This document shows, piece after piece, positions 48,003-56,481 of a stretch of 64,000 bases of DNA. How positions within the stretch are numbered: the stretch's first letter is position 1; the number at the start of each line of letters is the position of its first letter. The DNA comes from Streptomyces sp. CoH27 (GTDB taxonomy: Bacteria > Actinomycetota > Actinomycetes > Streptomycetales > Streptomycetaceae), in the NCBI RefSeq assembly GCF_020181035.1, contig NZ_JAIQYY010000010.1, positions 168,272 through 232,271 of the forward strand, given 5' to 3'. Both the position numbers and the translations under genes were made by a program. The notes beneath the pieces were generated by a model, which ran no database searches, had not been told where the DNA came from, and was given only the letters and a program-made list of their open reading frames with translations.

Positions 48003-48974
48003 GTGCTGGAAGAAGTCGAGCGCTGGCTGGCCACCCGCTCCTGGTCCGCGACCGATCGTCCGCTCCACCGGATACTGACCGCCAAGCAGCGCACGGGCCA
48101 GACGATCAGTGTCGTGCTGCCCGCGCTCAACGAGGAGGAGACCGTCGGCGACATCGTCACGGTCATCCGGCACGACCTGATGGAGCGCGTCCCGCTCGTC
48201 GACGAGATCGTCGTCGTGGATTCCGGCTCCACCGACCGCACCTCCGAGGTCGCCGCCGCCGCGGGCGCCCGCGTCGTCCACCGCGACGCGATCCTGCCCC
48301 GCATCCCGGCCGTCCCGGGCAAGGGCGAGGTCCTCTGGCGCTCACTGCTCGTGACACATGGGGACATCGTCTGCTTCATCGACGCCGATCTGCGCGACTT
48401 CTCCGCCGACTTCGTCTCGGGCATCGTCGGACCGCTGCTCACCGACCCCGAGATCGCCCTGGTCAAGGGCATGTACGACCGCCCGCTCGCGACAGAGTTC
48501 GATTCGCTCGCCTCCGGCAAGACCGCCGGGCAGGGCGGCCGGGTCACCGAGCTGATGGCCCGCCCGCTGCTGAACATGCACTGGCCGCAGCTGGCCGGTT
48601 TCGTGCAGCCGCTGGGCGGCGAGTACGCGGCCCGGCGCAGCCTGCTGGAACAGCTTCCCTTCCCCGTCGGCTACGGCGTGGAGCTGGGCATGCTGGTGGA
48701 CGCGCTGCACCTGGTGGGCCTCGACGCCCTCGCCCAGGTGGACGTGGGCGTGCGCAAGCACCGGCACCAGGACGGGCAGGCGCTCGGCCGGATGGCCGCC
48801 GCGATCTACCGCACCGCCCAGCTGCGGCTGGCCCGGGGCCATCTGGTCCGGCCCGCCCTGACCCAGTTCGAGCGGGGCGAGGACGGCTTCGAGCCGCGCA
48901 CGTACTCGGTCGACACCGAGGAACGGCCGCCGATGGTGGAGATCGCGGAGTACGCCGAGCGCCGGGTGGCGTGA
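48003..48974 (+). CDS. gpgS: Glucosyl-3-phosphoglycerate synthase
   Basis: A 323-residue GT-A glycosyltransferase matching actinobacterial GpgS, which makes glucosyl-3-phosphoglycerate from a nucleotide glucose and 3-phosphoglycerate. Motifs: ISVVLPALNEEETVGDIV, VVDSGSTDRTSE, PGKGEVLWRSL, metal-binding FIDADL, RVTELMARPLL and PLGGEYAARRSLLEQLPF. I prefer GTG 48003 (GAGGAG ten bases upstream) over GTG 47973. It lies just upstream of otsA, so two pathways of compatible-solute-like sugar synthesis are adjacent. Confidence 0.88.
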   Translation: MLEEVERWLATRSWSATDRPLHRILTAKQRTGQTISVVLPALNEEETVGDIVTVIRHDLMERVPLVDEIVVVDSGSTDRTSEVAAAAGARVVHRDAILPRIPAVPGKGEVLWRSLLVTHGDIVCFIDADLRDFSADFVSGIVGPLLTDPEIALVKGMYDRPLATEFDSLASGKTAGQGGRVTELMARPLLNMHWPQLAGFVQPLGGEYAARRSLLEQLPFPVGYGVELGMLVDALHLVGLDALAQVDVGVRKHRHQDGQALGRMAAAIYRTAQLRLARGHLVRPALTQFERGEDGFEPRTYSVDTEERPPMVEIAEYAERRVA

Positions 48975-49057
48975 ACCGGCCGCGGGGTCGTATACGGGCG
49001 GGGCACCGGGCGTGGCCGTACGTTTGAGCGTTTCCGGGCCGGGCTAGGTTGAGGACC

Positions 49058-50497
49058 ATGGCTTCCACCGGTGGTGCTGAGGTGCTGGTCGCGTCCAACC
49101 GCGGCCCGGTTTCGTACACGGCTGACGAGAACGGCGCGCTGCACGCCAAACGGGGCGGCGGCGGGCTGGTCTCGGGGCTGTCGGCCATCGGGCCGGAGGC
49201 GAACGCCGTATGGGTGTGCGCGGCGCTCGGCGACGGCGACCGGGAGGCCGTACGGCGGGCGGACGGCGGGCTGCTGCCCGGTGCGGACACCGGCGGGCAG
49301 CGGGTGCGGATGCTGGACATCGACGCGGCCGTGCACGCCGACGCGTACAACGGAATCGCCAACTCGGTGCTCTGGTTCGTGCACCACATGCTGTACCAGA
49401 CCCCGCTGGAGCCGGTCTTCGACGCGGAGTTCCGGCGCCAGTGGGCGTCGTACGAGGCGTACAACCGGGCGTTCGCCGAGGCGCTGGCCGAGGAGGCGGG
49501 CGAGGGGGCGGCGGTGCTGGTGCAGGACTACCACCTGTGCCTGGTGCCCGGGTTGCTCCGCGAGCTCCGCCCGGACCTGCGGATCGGCCACTTCTCGCAC
49601 ACCCCGTGGGCCCCGCCGGACTACTTCCGCCTCCTGCCCGACGACATCGCGGCCGCGCTGCTGAGGGGCATGCTGGGCGCGGACCGGGCGGCCTTCCTGA
49701 CCTGGCGCTGGGCGGAGGCGTTCGAGGCGTGCTGTGAGACGGTCCTGGGTCCCGACGCCCTCGTGGGCACGGCGATCGGGGTGCACGGGCTCGGCGCGGA
49801 CGCGGACTTCCTGCGTGAGCGGTCGCATCGGCCGGATGTCGAGGAACGGATGGCGGCGCTGCGCGAGGAGATCGGCGAGGGCCGCAGGACCGTCGTCCGG
49901 GTGGACCGCACCGAGCTGTCGAAGAACATCGTGCGCGGGCTGCTGGCGTACCGGCAGCTGCTGGACGAGCGCCCCGAGTGGCGTGAGCGGGTCGTCCATG
50001 TGGCGTTCGCGTACCCGTCCCGGCAGGACCTCGCCGTGTACCGGGACTACACCGCCGAGGTGCAGCGGGTGGCGGAGGAGATCAACTCCCGCTACGGGAC
50101 GGCCGGTTGGACCCCGGTGGTGCTGCATGTGAAGGACGACTTCGCGCGCTCGCTCGCCGCGTACCGGCTGGCCGACGTGGCGCTGGTCAACCCCATCCGG
50201 GACGGCATGAACCTGGTCGCCAAGGAGATCCCGGTCGTCTCCGACCAGGGGTGCGCGCTGGTGCTGTCCCGGGAGGCCGGGGCGTACGAGGAGCTGCGGA
50301 CCGACGCGTTCGGGGTGAACCCCTACGACGTGCTGGAGACCGCGCGGGCCCTGCACGATGCGCTGTCGCTACGGCCGGAGGAGCGGGCGGACCGCACGAA
50401 GGGGCTGGCCGCGGCGGCCACCGCGCTTCCCCCGGCCCAGTGGTTCCTGGAGCAGCTGGAGGCGCTCCAGGAACTCGGGGAACCTCAGTCCAGCTGA
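49058..50497 (+). CDS. otsA: Trehalose-6-phosphate synthase
   Basis: A 479-residue GT20 enzyme that joins UDP- or GDP-glucose to glucose-6-phosphate. Seen: ASNRGPVSY, the GGGGLVSGL loop, VQDYHLCLVPGLLR, FSHTPWAPPDYFRLLP, RTELSKNIVRGLLAY and NPIRDGMNLVAKEI. The ATG at 49058 is seven bases after TAGGTT, so the transcript may be leaderless. otsB is convergent, not co-directional: their 3' ends overlap by 13 bases, an arrangement that could give antisense interference. It lies next to gpgS. Confidence 0.95.
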   Translation: MASTGGAEVLVASNRGPVSYTADENGALHAKRGGGGLVSGLSAIGPEANAVWVCAALGDGDREAVRRADGGLLPGADTGGQRVRMLDIDAAVHADAYNGIANSVLWFVHHMLYQTPLEPVFDAEFRRQWASYEAYNRAFAEALAEEAGEGAAVLVQDYHLCLVPGLLRELRPDLRIGHFSHTPWAPPDYFRLLPDDIAAALLRGMLGADRAAFLTWRWAEAFEACCETVLGPDALVGTAIGVHGLGADADFLRERSHRPDVEERMAALREEIGEGRRTVVRVDRTELSKNIVRGLLAYRQLLDERPEWRERVVHVAFAYPSRQDLAVYRDYTAEVQRVAEEINSRYGTAGWTPVVLHVKDDFARSLAAYRLADVALVNPIRDGMNLVAKEIPVVSDQGCALVLSREAGAYEELRTDAFGVNPYDVLETARALHDALSLRPEERADRTKGLAAAATALPPAQWFLEQLEALQELGEPQSS

Positions 50498-51318
50498 TCG
50501 GCGAGGGCGCGGAGCAGGTCCACGACCCCTGCGGGTCCGTCGACCACCACGTCCGCCCGTTCGGCCAGTTCCGTCACCTCCGTGCTGCCGCTGCACACCA
50601 GGAGGCCGGGGATGCCGTCGGAGCGGAGTTTCTCGACGGCGGCGTAGGCGGGGAGGTCGCCGAGGTCGTCGCCGGCGTAGAGGACGCTGGTCGCGCCGGT
50701 GGCACGGACGTGCTCGCCGAGGGCGACGCCCTTGTCCATGCCGGGCGGGCGCAGTTCCAGGACCAGGCGGCCGGGTTCGACGATCAGGCCGTGGCGGGCG
50801 GCGAGGTCGGTGAGGGGGCCGCGCAGGGCCTCGAAGGCGGCCTCGGGATCGGCGGCGCGGCGGGTGTGGACGGCCACCGCCCGCCCCTTCTCCTCGATCC
50901 AGGTGCCGGGCCAGGCACCGGCGCGTTCCAGCACGCCCGGCAGCTCCGCGCGGACGGCGGCGACGCCGGGGTGCGGAGCGGGGGCGGTGACGGTGCCGGT
51001 GGCGGCGTCCCAGCGTTCGGCGCCGTAGTGGCCGAGGACGGTGAGGTGGTCCAGGCCGGGGACGCCGGCGAAGCCGCCGTAGCGGACCGCGACGGCGGCG
51101 GGGCGGCCGGTGATGACGGCGATGGAGGCGACCTTGGGCGCGAGCCGGGCGAGCGCCGGTACGGCGTCCGGGTGGGCGCGGGCCTGTTCGGGGTCGGCGA
51201 CGATGGGGGCCAGCGTGCCGTCGAAGTCCAGACCGACGACCGCGGTGCGGGGCTGCGCGAGCAGGGCGGCGAGTCCGTCCCGGCCGGGTCGGGTGACCGG
51301 GGTCGGCATAAGGTCCAT
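50485..51318 (-). CDS. otsB: Trehalose-6-phosphate phosphatase
   Basis: A 277-residue HAD phosphatase that dephosphorylates trehalose-6-phosphate. Motif I VGLDFDGTLAPI with the nucleophile Asp, AVITGRP (motif II), PGMDKGVAL (motif III Lys) and YAGDDLGDLPAY (motif IV). The Cap region contains GHYGAERW and EEKGRAVAVHTR, typical of the family. Start ATG 51318 with GATAGT eight bases upstream, or ATG 51309. It overlaps the 3' end of convergent otsA by 13 bases. Confidence 0.94.
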   Translation of the reverse strand: MDLMPTPVTRPGRDGLAALLAQPRTAVVGLDFDGTLAPIVADPEQARAHPDAVPALARLAPKVASIAVITGRPAAVAVRYGGFAGVPGLDHLTVLGHYGAERWDAATGTVTAPAPHPGVAAVRAELPGVLERAGAWPGTWIEEKGRAVAVHTRRAADPEAAFEALRGPLTDLAARHGLIVEPGRLVLELRPPGMDKGVALGEHVRATGATSVLYAGDDLGDLPAYAAVEKLRSDGIPGLLVCSGSTEVTELAERADVVVDGPAGVVDLLRALADQLD

Positions 51319-51339
51319 GGACCGACACTATCCAGCGCG

Positions 51340-51470
51340 GGTCGCCGTCACTCCTGGGGGCTGCGCCCCGGACCCCGCCAGGGGCTCCGCCCCTGGACCA
51401 CACCTCGCCCACCCTCCCCCACGCTCGGCTTCGCTCGCGCGGGGGACCCCCATCCCGACTCGGTGGGCGG
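51340..51470. repeat. Dispersed intergenic repeat, related copy
   Basis: Contains GGGGCTGCGCCCC, CCAGGGGCTCCGCCCCTGG and the CCCCCACGCTCGGCTTCGCTC block seen in the repeats at 12252 and 21008, but not their full length. Several overlapping hairpins are possible; it may insulate otsB from the DUF3263 gene. Confidence 0.55.
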
Positions 51471-51473
51471 AAG

Positions 51474-51707
51474 TCAGCGGTTCTCGCGGTGCGACTCTCT
51501 CACCCTGCGGAGGCGGTTCACCGTGACCGGGTCGTGGGCCAGGGCACGCTCGTCGTCCAGGAGGGCGTTCAGGAGCTGGTAGTAGCGGACCGGGGCCAGG
51601 CCGAGTTCCTCGCGGATCGCTCGTTCCTTGGCGCCGGGCCCCGCGAAGCTCCGGCGTTCCAGAGCGAGGACCGCCTTCTCCCGGGTGCCCAGTTCCGCCA
51701 GTTCCAT
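51474..51707 (-). CDS. DUF3263 family protein
   Basis: A 77-residue protein of the DUF3263 family (GTREKAVLALERRSFAGPGAKE, GLAPVRYYQLLNALLDD). The pattern suggests a small helix-turn-helix-like DNA-binding protein, but no target is known. A TACCGT box lies six bases before the ATG, a leaderless signal. It follows the solute-binding-protein gene on the same strand by 14 bp but probably has its own promoter inside that gene's end. Confidence 0.8.
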   Translation of the reverse strand: MELAELGTREKAVLALERRSFAGPGAKERAIREELGLAPVRYYQLLNALLDDERALAHDPVTVNRLRRVRESHRENR

Positions 51708-51721
51708 GGAGTCACGGTAAC

Positions 51722-53017
51722 TCAGCCCGCGGCGCTGCTGTCCGCCGCCGTGGCCGTGGCCTGGAGGCGGGTGAGGACGCCGGAGGGGTCGCCGCCGGGG
51801 GCGACGGCCTGGCCGATGTTCTGCTTCACGGCCGCCGCGACCGCCGCCCAGGAGGTCTTGCCGACCGGATACAGCTCGGAGGTGGGCAACTGGTCCAGGA
51901 AGGGGTGCAGGGCCTTGTCGGGGGCCGCGCCGGACTCGCTCATCGCCGTCGACGCGGAGCCGGTGACCGGCAGGAGGCCGTAGTCGCGGGAGAAGGCCAG
52001 GACGTTCTTCTCCGCGTACACGAAGTTGAGGAAGTCGCTGATCTGCTGGGCGTGGCCGTTCTGCTTGAACGCCATCATCCAGTCGGTGACGCCCATCGCG
52101 GCCCGCGCCGTGCCCGTGCGCCCCGGCATCGGCACCATGCCGAACTGCACGCCCTTCTTCTCGGCCTGCTGGATCAGCGTCGGATGCCCGTTGAGCATGC
52201 CGACCTGCCCGTCGGCGAAGGCCGCGAAGGCGTCCGCGCGGTTGAGCCTGCCCGGCGCGACCGGACCGGTCAGACCCTTGTCGACCAGGTCGTCCTTGAG
52301 CCAGGTGAAGGTGTCGACGTTCTGGGCGGAGTCGATCGTGTACGTGCCGACGTCATCGGTGTAGCCGTTGCCGCCCGTGCCCGCGGCGGCGCCGCTCAGC
52401 AGCCACTGCATCGTCTCCGCCTGCGCCTCCTCGGGCCCGAGCGGCAGCGCGAAGGGGTACTTCACGCCGGTCTTGTCCTTGAGCGCCTGGGCGTCGGAGG
52501 CCAGCTGGTCCCAGGTGGCGGGCGGGGTGATGCCGGCCTTGGCGAACAGCGTCTTGTTGTAGAAGAGCACACGTGTGGAGGCGGCGAAGGGGATGCCGTA
52601 CTGCGTGTGGTTCCACTGGCCCGCGTCGGCCAGCTGGGACAGGAGGTCGGCCTGGGTGCGGATGGAGAGCAGGTCGGAGGCCGGGTAGAGCTTGCCTGCG
52701 GCCGCGTAGTCGGCGTAGGCGCCGATCTGCGCCATGTCGGGTGCCTTCCCGGCGGCGACCATCTCCTTGACCTTGGCGTCGACGTCGTTCCAGGAGTAGA
52801 CGCTGACCTCGACCTTCACCCCGGAGTGCTGGGCCTCGTACGCCTCGACGACGCCGTCCCAGTACTTCTTGGAGCTGTTGGCGGCGGAGTCGCCGTAGTC
52901 GGCGGCGACGAGTCTCAAGGTCACGCCGGACGACCCCGTGGTTCCGCAGCCTCCCAGGAGCACTGTCATGCCCATGGCAACCGCAACCGCAATCGTTCCT
53001 GCCGTACCCCGACGCAC
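51722..53017 (-). CDS. Sugar ABC-type solute-binding lipoprotein, no permease genes nearby
   Basis: A 431-residue extracellular lipoprotein: basic start, hydrophobic MGMTVLLGGC with the lipid-bearing Cys, then a family 1 solute-binding fold (VEAYEAQHSGVKVEVSVYSW, DMAQIGAYADYAAAGKLYP, GIPFAASTRVLFYNKTLF, VPMPGRTGTARAAMG). It should bind a sugar outside the cell. No membrane or ATPase genes adjoin it, so it must share a permease (for example the DasBC/MsiK type). GTG 53017 or TTG 53023 start it. Two dre-like sites lie in the divergent region with nagK, which suggests a GlcNAc or chitobiose-related ligand. Confidence 0.88.
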   Translation of the reverse strand: MRRGTAGTIAVAVAMGMTVLLGGCGTTGSSGVTLRLVAADYGDSAANSSKKYWDGVVEAYEAQHSGVKVEVSVYSWNDVDAKVKEMVAAGKAPDMAQIGAYADYAAAGKLYPASDLLSIRTQADLLSQLADAGQWNHTQYGIPFAASTRVLFYNKTLFAKAGITPPATWDQLASDAQALKDKTGVKYPFALPLGPEEAQAETMQWLLSGAAAGTGGNGYTDDVGTYTIDSAQNVDTFTWLKDDLVDKGLTGPVAPGRLNRADAFAAFADGQVGMLNGHPTLIQQAEKKGVQFGMVPMPGRTGTARAAMGVTDWMMAFKQNGHAQQISDFLNFVYAEKNVLAFSRDYGLLPVTGSASTAMSESGAAPDKALHPFLDQLPTSELYPVGKTSWAAVAAAVKQNIGQAVAPGGDPSGVLTRLQATATAADSSAAG

Positions 53018-53064
53018 CCTCAACGCCCCAACCCTGCTGTCTGACCGTTCAATATGTGGACACA

Positions 53065-53098
53065 TAAGGTCTACACCACGTGAGTGGACTAGACCTCT
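53065..53098. promoter_or_regulatory. Two DasR-like dre sites between the solute-binding protein and nagK
   Basis: AGTGGACTAGACCTCT (53083-53098) matches the dre palindrome AGTGGTCTAGACCACT at 14 of 16 positions. TAAGGTCTACACCACG (53065-53080) matches at 11 of 16. They lie in the divergent promoter region of the amino-sugar genes. Confidence 0.8.
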
Positions 53099-53125
53099 CC
53101 CGGGTCGGAGGGCCACACTAGGGCC

Positions 53126-54079
53126 GTGGTGAGACATGTCATCGCCCTGGACGTGGGCGGTACCGGGATGAAGGCCGCCCTCGTCGGCGACGACGGCGCA
53201 CTGCTCCACCGCGCCCGCCGCGCCACCGGCCGCGAGCGCGGACCGGACGCGGTGGTCGCGACGATCCTCGACTTCGCCGCCGAGCTGCACGCGTACGGCG
53301 CCGAGCACTACGGCGCCCCCGCGCGCGCCGCCGGCATCGCCGTCCCCGGCATCGTCGACGAGGAGCGGGGCATCGCCGCCTACGCGGCCAACCTCGGCTG
53401 GCGGGACGTACCCCTGCGCGCCCTGCTCACCGAGCGCCTCGGCATCCCCGTCGCCCTCGGCCACGACGTGCGCACCGGCGGCCTCGCCGAGGGCCGGATC
53501 GGCGCGGGCAAGGGCGCCGACCGGTTCCTGTTCGTGCCGCTCGGCACCGGGATCGCCGGGGCCATCGGCATCGACGGCCGGGTGGAGGCGGGCGCGCACG
53601 GCTTCGCGGGCGAGATCGGCCACATCGTCGTACGGCCGTCCGGCACGCCCTGCCCCTGCGGGCAGCGCGGCTGTCTGGAGCGGTACGCCTCCGCGTCCGC
53701 CGTCAGCCAGGCCTGGGCGGCGGCCTGCGGAGACCCCGGGGCGGACGCGGCGGACTGCGCGAAAGCGGTTGCGTCCGGTGACCCGAACGCCGTCCGGGTC
53801 TGGCAGCAGGCGGTGGACGCGCTCGCCGACGGCCTGGTCACCGCGCTCACCCTGCTGGACCCGCGCACGCTGATCATCGGTGGCGGTCTCGCCGAGGCGG
53901 GGGAAGTGTTGTTCTCGCCGCTGCGCCACGCCGTCCGGCGCCGGGTCACCTTCCAGAAACTCCCGGCCATCGTCCCCGCCGCCCTCGGCGACACGGCGGG
54001 CTGCCTGGGCGCGGGGCTGCTCGCGCAGGACCTGCCGGCCACCACGACCACTTCTACGACTCCGGAGGTAAGCGCCTGA
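53126..54079 (+). CDS. nagK: ROK-family N-acetylglucosamine kinase
   Basis: A 317-residue ROK sugar kinase. ATP loop ALDVGGTGMKAAL, substrate loop with GHDVRTGGLAEG, GAHGFAGEIGHIVV (the E-x-G-H motif typical of GlcNAc kinases), and the ROK zinc motif CPCGQRGCLE are present. It phosphorylates GlcNAc to GlcNAc-6-phosphate. Two GTG codons (53126, 53129) could start it; a CACACT box ends six bases before the first. It overlaps nagA by one base (TGATG), so both form an operon under DasR-like sites. Confidence 0.9.
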   Translation: MVRHVIALDVGGTGMKAALVGDDGALLHRARRATGRERGPDAVVATILDFAAELHAYGAEHYGAPARAAGIAVPGIVDEERGIAAYAANLGWRDVPLRALLTERLGIPVALGHDVRTGGLAEGRIGAGKGADRFLFVPLGTGIAGAIGIDGRVEAGAHGFAGEIGHIVVRPSGTPCPCGQRGCLERYASASAVSQAWAAACGDPGADAADCAKAVASGDPNAVRVWQQAVDALADGLVTALTLLDPRTLIIGGGLAEAGEVLFSPLRHAVRRRVTFQKLPAIVPAALGDTAGCLGAGLLAQDLPATTTTSTTPEVSA

Positions 54080-55221
54080 TGGCTCCCAGCTTGGTTCTCA
54101 CAGGTGCCCGGGTGGTACTGCCCGGCGGAGTGGTGGACGACGGGCGCGTGTCCGTCGAGGGTACGAAGATCGTGGCCACGGCGGCCGAGAGCGCCGAGAC
54201 GATCGACCTCACCGGCTGCTGGCTGGTACCGGGCTTCGTCGACATCCACAACCACGGCGGCGGCGGAGCCTCCTTCTCCGGGACCCCGGACGACATCCTC
54301 AAGGCCATCCGCACCCACCGCGCCCACGGCACCACCACCCTCGTCGCCTCCACCGTCACCGACGAGATGGACCTGCTGGCGACGCAGGCCGGGCTGCTGA
54401 GCGAGCTGGCCGAGCAGGGCGAGATCGCCGGCATCCACTTCGAGGGGCCGTTCATCTCGCCGTGCCGCAAGGGCGCGCACTCCGAGGCGCTGCTGCGCGA
54501 CCCGGACCCGGCCGAGGTCCGCAAGCTGATCGACGCCGCGCGCGGCAGGGCGACGATGGTCACCCTGGCCACCGAGCTGCCGGGCGGCATCGACTCCGTA
54601 CGACTGCTCGCCGAGCACGGCGTGATCGCGGCGATCGGGCACACGGACGCGACGTACGAGCAGACGGTGGAGGCGATCGACGCGGGCGCCACGGTCGCCA
54701 CCCACCTCTTCAACGCGATGCCCCCGCTGGGCCACCGCTCCCCCGGCCCGATCACGGCCCTGCTGGAGGACGAGCGGGTCACGGTGGAGCTGATCAACGA
54801 CGGTACGCATCTGCACCCGGCCGCGCTGGAGCTGGCGTTCCATCACGCGGGCGCGGACCGGGTCGCGTTCATCACCGACGCGATGGACGCGGCCGGCATC
54901 GGCGACGGCCGCTACATGCTCGGCCCGCTGGAGGTCGAGGTCAGCGAGGGGGTCGCCCGGCTGGTGGAGGGCGGTTCGATCGCGGGCTCCACGCTCACCC
55001 TGGACCGGGCGTTCAAGCGGGCGGTGACCGTCGACCGGCTGTCGGTCGAGGACGCGGTGACGGCCCTGTCCGTCAACCCGGCGCGCCTGCTCGGCCTGTC
55101 CGACCGCATCGGCTCGCTGGAGCCCGGCAAGGACGCCGATCTCGTCGTACTCGACGCGGACTTCGACCTGAAGGGTGTGATGCGGCGCGGCGAGTGGGTC
55201 GTAGCGCCCCAACTGGCCTGA
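54079..55221 (+). CDS. nagA: N-acetylglucosamine-6-phosphate deacetylase
   Basis: A 380-residue amidohydrolase converting GlcNAc-6-phosphate to GlcN-6-phosphate. Metal motif FVDIHNHGGGG (His57, His59), IHFEGPFIS (Glu ligand), GHTDATYEQ and THLFNAMPPLGHRSPGP (His ligands), and the catalytic Asp in FITDAMDAAG. GGAGG stands 11 bases before the ATG inside the end of nagK. It receives substrate from NagK and also from MurQ (25433). DasR-like sites lie upstream of the operon. Confidence 0.96.
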   Translation: MAPSLVLTGARVVLPGGVVDDGRVSVEGTKIVATAAESAETIDLTGCWLVPGFVDIHNHGGGGASFSGTPDDILKAIRTHRAHGTTTLVASTVTDEMDLLATQAGLLSELAEQGEIAGIHFEGPFISPCRKGAHSEALLRDPDPAEVRKLIDAARGRATMVTLATELPGGIDSVRLLAEHGVIAAIGHTDATYEQTVEAIDAGATVATHLFNAMPPLGHRSPGPITALLEDERVTVELINDGTHLHPAALELAFHHAGADRVAFITDAMDAAGIGDGRYMLGPLEVEVSEGVARLVEGGSIAGSTLTLDRAFKRAVTVDRLSVEDAVTALSVNPARLLGLSDRIGSLEPGKDADLVVLDADFDLKGVMRRGEWVVAPQLA

Positions 55222-55343
55222 TCCGTCCGACTTCTCCGGTGACGGTGGCCTGCCCGTGACTGGGCCGGCCGCCGTCTCTTTGGCATGATCGTGCCCCCGG
55301 AAACCGAAGCCAGGCGCAGGCACATCGAGGGAGGTCGGCCCGG

Positions 55344-56273
55344 GTGATCCTCACGGTCACACTGAACACCGCTCTCGACATCACGTACCGCGTACGGTCG
55401 CTGCGGCCGCATGCCTCGCACCGGGTCTCGGAGGTCGTCGAGCGGCCGGGCGGCAAGGGCGTGAACGTGGCCCGGGTGCTGGCCGCGCTGGGGCACGAGG
55501 TGACGGTGACGGGCTTCGCGGGCGGCGCGACCGGCCGGGAGGTACGCGCCCACCTCAGCGGCATCCCCCGGCTGACGGACGCTCTGCTCCCGGTCGCCGA
55601 CGCGACCCGGCGCACGATCGCCGTCGTGGACGAACTGTCCGGCGACACCACCCAGCTGAACGAGCCGGGCCCGCACATCGAGCCGGCCGCGTGGGGCGCC
55701 TTCCTGGACCGTTACGAGGAACTGCTGCCCGGTGTCTCGGCGGTGGCCCTGTGCGGCAGCCTGCCCCCGGGTGTACCGGTGGGCGCGTACGCGAACCTCG
55801 TACGCGCCGCCCGCGCGCAGGGTGTCCCCGTCCTGCTGGACACCAGCGGCGAACCGCTGCGCCGCGGAGTGGCCGCCCGCCCGGACCTCATCAAGCCGAA
55901 CGCCGACGAACTGGCCGAACTGACCGGCTCCCACGAGCCGCTGCGCGCCACCCAGGACGCCCGTAGGCGCGGGGCCCACGCGGTCGTCGCCTCGCTGGGC
56001 GCGCAGGGCCTCCTCGCGGTCACCTCCGAGGGCCGCTGGCGGGCCGCCCCGCCCGCCCCGGTCCGCGGCAACCCCACGGGCGCGGGCGACTCGGCCGTTG
56101 CCGCCCTGCTGTCGGGCCTGGTGGAGCACCTCCCCTGGCCGGACCGGCTCGCCCGCGCGGTGGCCTTGTCGGCGGCCACCGTACGGGCCCCGGCAGCGGG
56201 CGAGTTCGACCGGGCGGCGTACGAGGAGCTGCTGGGGCGGGTGACGGTGAGCGGTGGGGTCGGTGTGGCCTAG
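55344..56273 (+). CDS. PfkB-family sugar kinase (1-phosphofructokinase-like)
   Basis: A 309-residue PfkB kinase. VTLNTALDITY and GGKGVNVARVLAALG are the N-terminal signature of the 1-phosphofructokinase/tagatose-6-phosphate kinase subgroup; GNPTGAGDSAVAALL is the C-terminal signature with catalytic Asp. It probably phosphorylates a hexose phosphate. GGGAGG lies nine bases before the GTG. It stands 122 bp after nagA on the same strand and could act in the same amino-sugar route, though the substrate is not proven. Its TAG stop is the first three bases of an inverted-repeat element. Confidence 0.88.
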   Translation: MILTVTLNTALDITYRVRSLRPHASHRVSEVVERPGGKGVNVARVLAALGHEVTVTGFAGGATGREVRAHLSGIPRLTDALLPVADATRRTIAVVDELSGDTTQLNEPGPHIEPAAWGAFLDRYEELLPGVSAVALCGSLPPGVPVGAYANLVRAARAQGVPVLLDTSGEPLRRGVAARPDLIKPNADELAELTGSHEPLRATQDARRRGAHAVVASLGAQGLLAVTSEGRWRAAPPAPVRGNPTGAGDSAVAALLSGLVEHLPWPDRLARAVALSAATVRAPAAGEFDRAAYEELLGRVTVSGGVGVA

Positions 56274-56481
56274 TGCCGCGGCAGGCAACGTTTGCCCGTC
56301 AAGGAGCGGCGTCCGGTGCGTGCTCTGGGGGTCCCCCCGGCCGAAGGCTGGGGGAGTGCCGGCCGGAAGCCCTCGTACTGGACGTACTTGGGCTTTCGGC
56401 CGGTGCGGCGAGTGGGGGTACCCCCTCTGGGGGAGCGTGCAGGGCGTCGCGACGGGGCGAACGTTGCCTGTTGCGGCACTA
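56271..56481. mobile_element. MITE-like element with ~28-bp terminal inverted repeats
   Basis: The ends are TAGTGCCGC(GG/AA)CAGGCAACG continuing TT(T/C)GCCC, about 30 bases each, in inverted orientation. Inside is a second inverted repeat CCGGCCGGAAGCCC / GGGCTTTCGGCCGG around a short centre (about 56370-56400). There is no transposase. The terminal TAG of each end is the stop codon of the gene on that side, pfkB-like on the left and the CBM35-like gene on the right. Confidence 0.8.
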
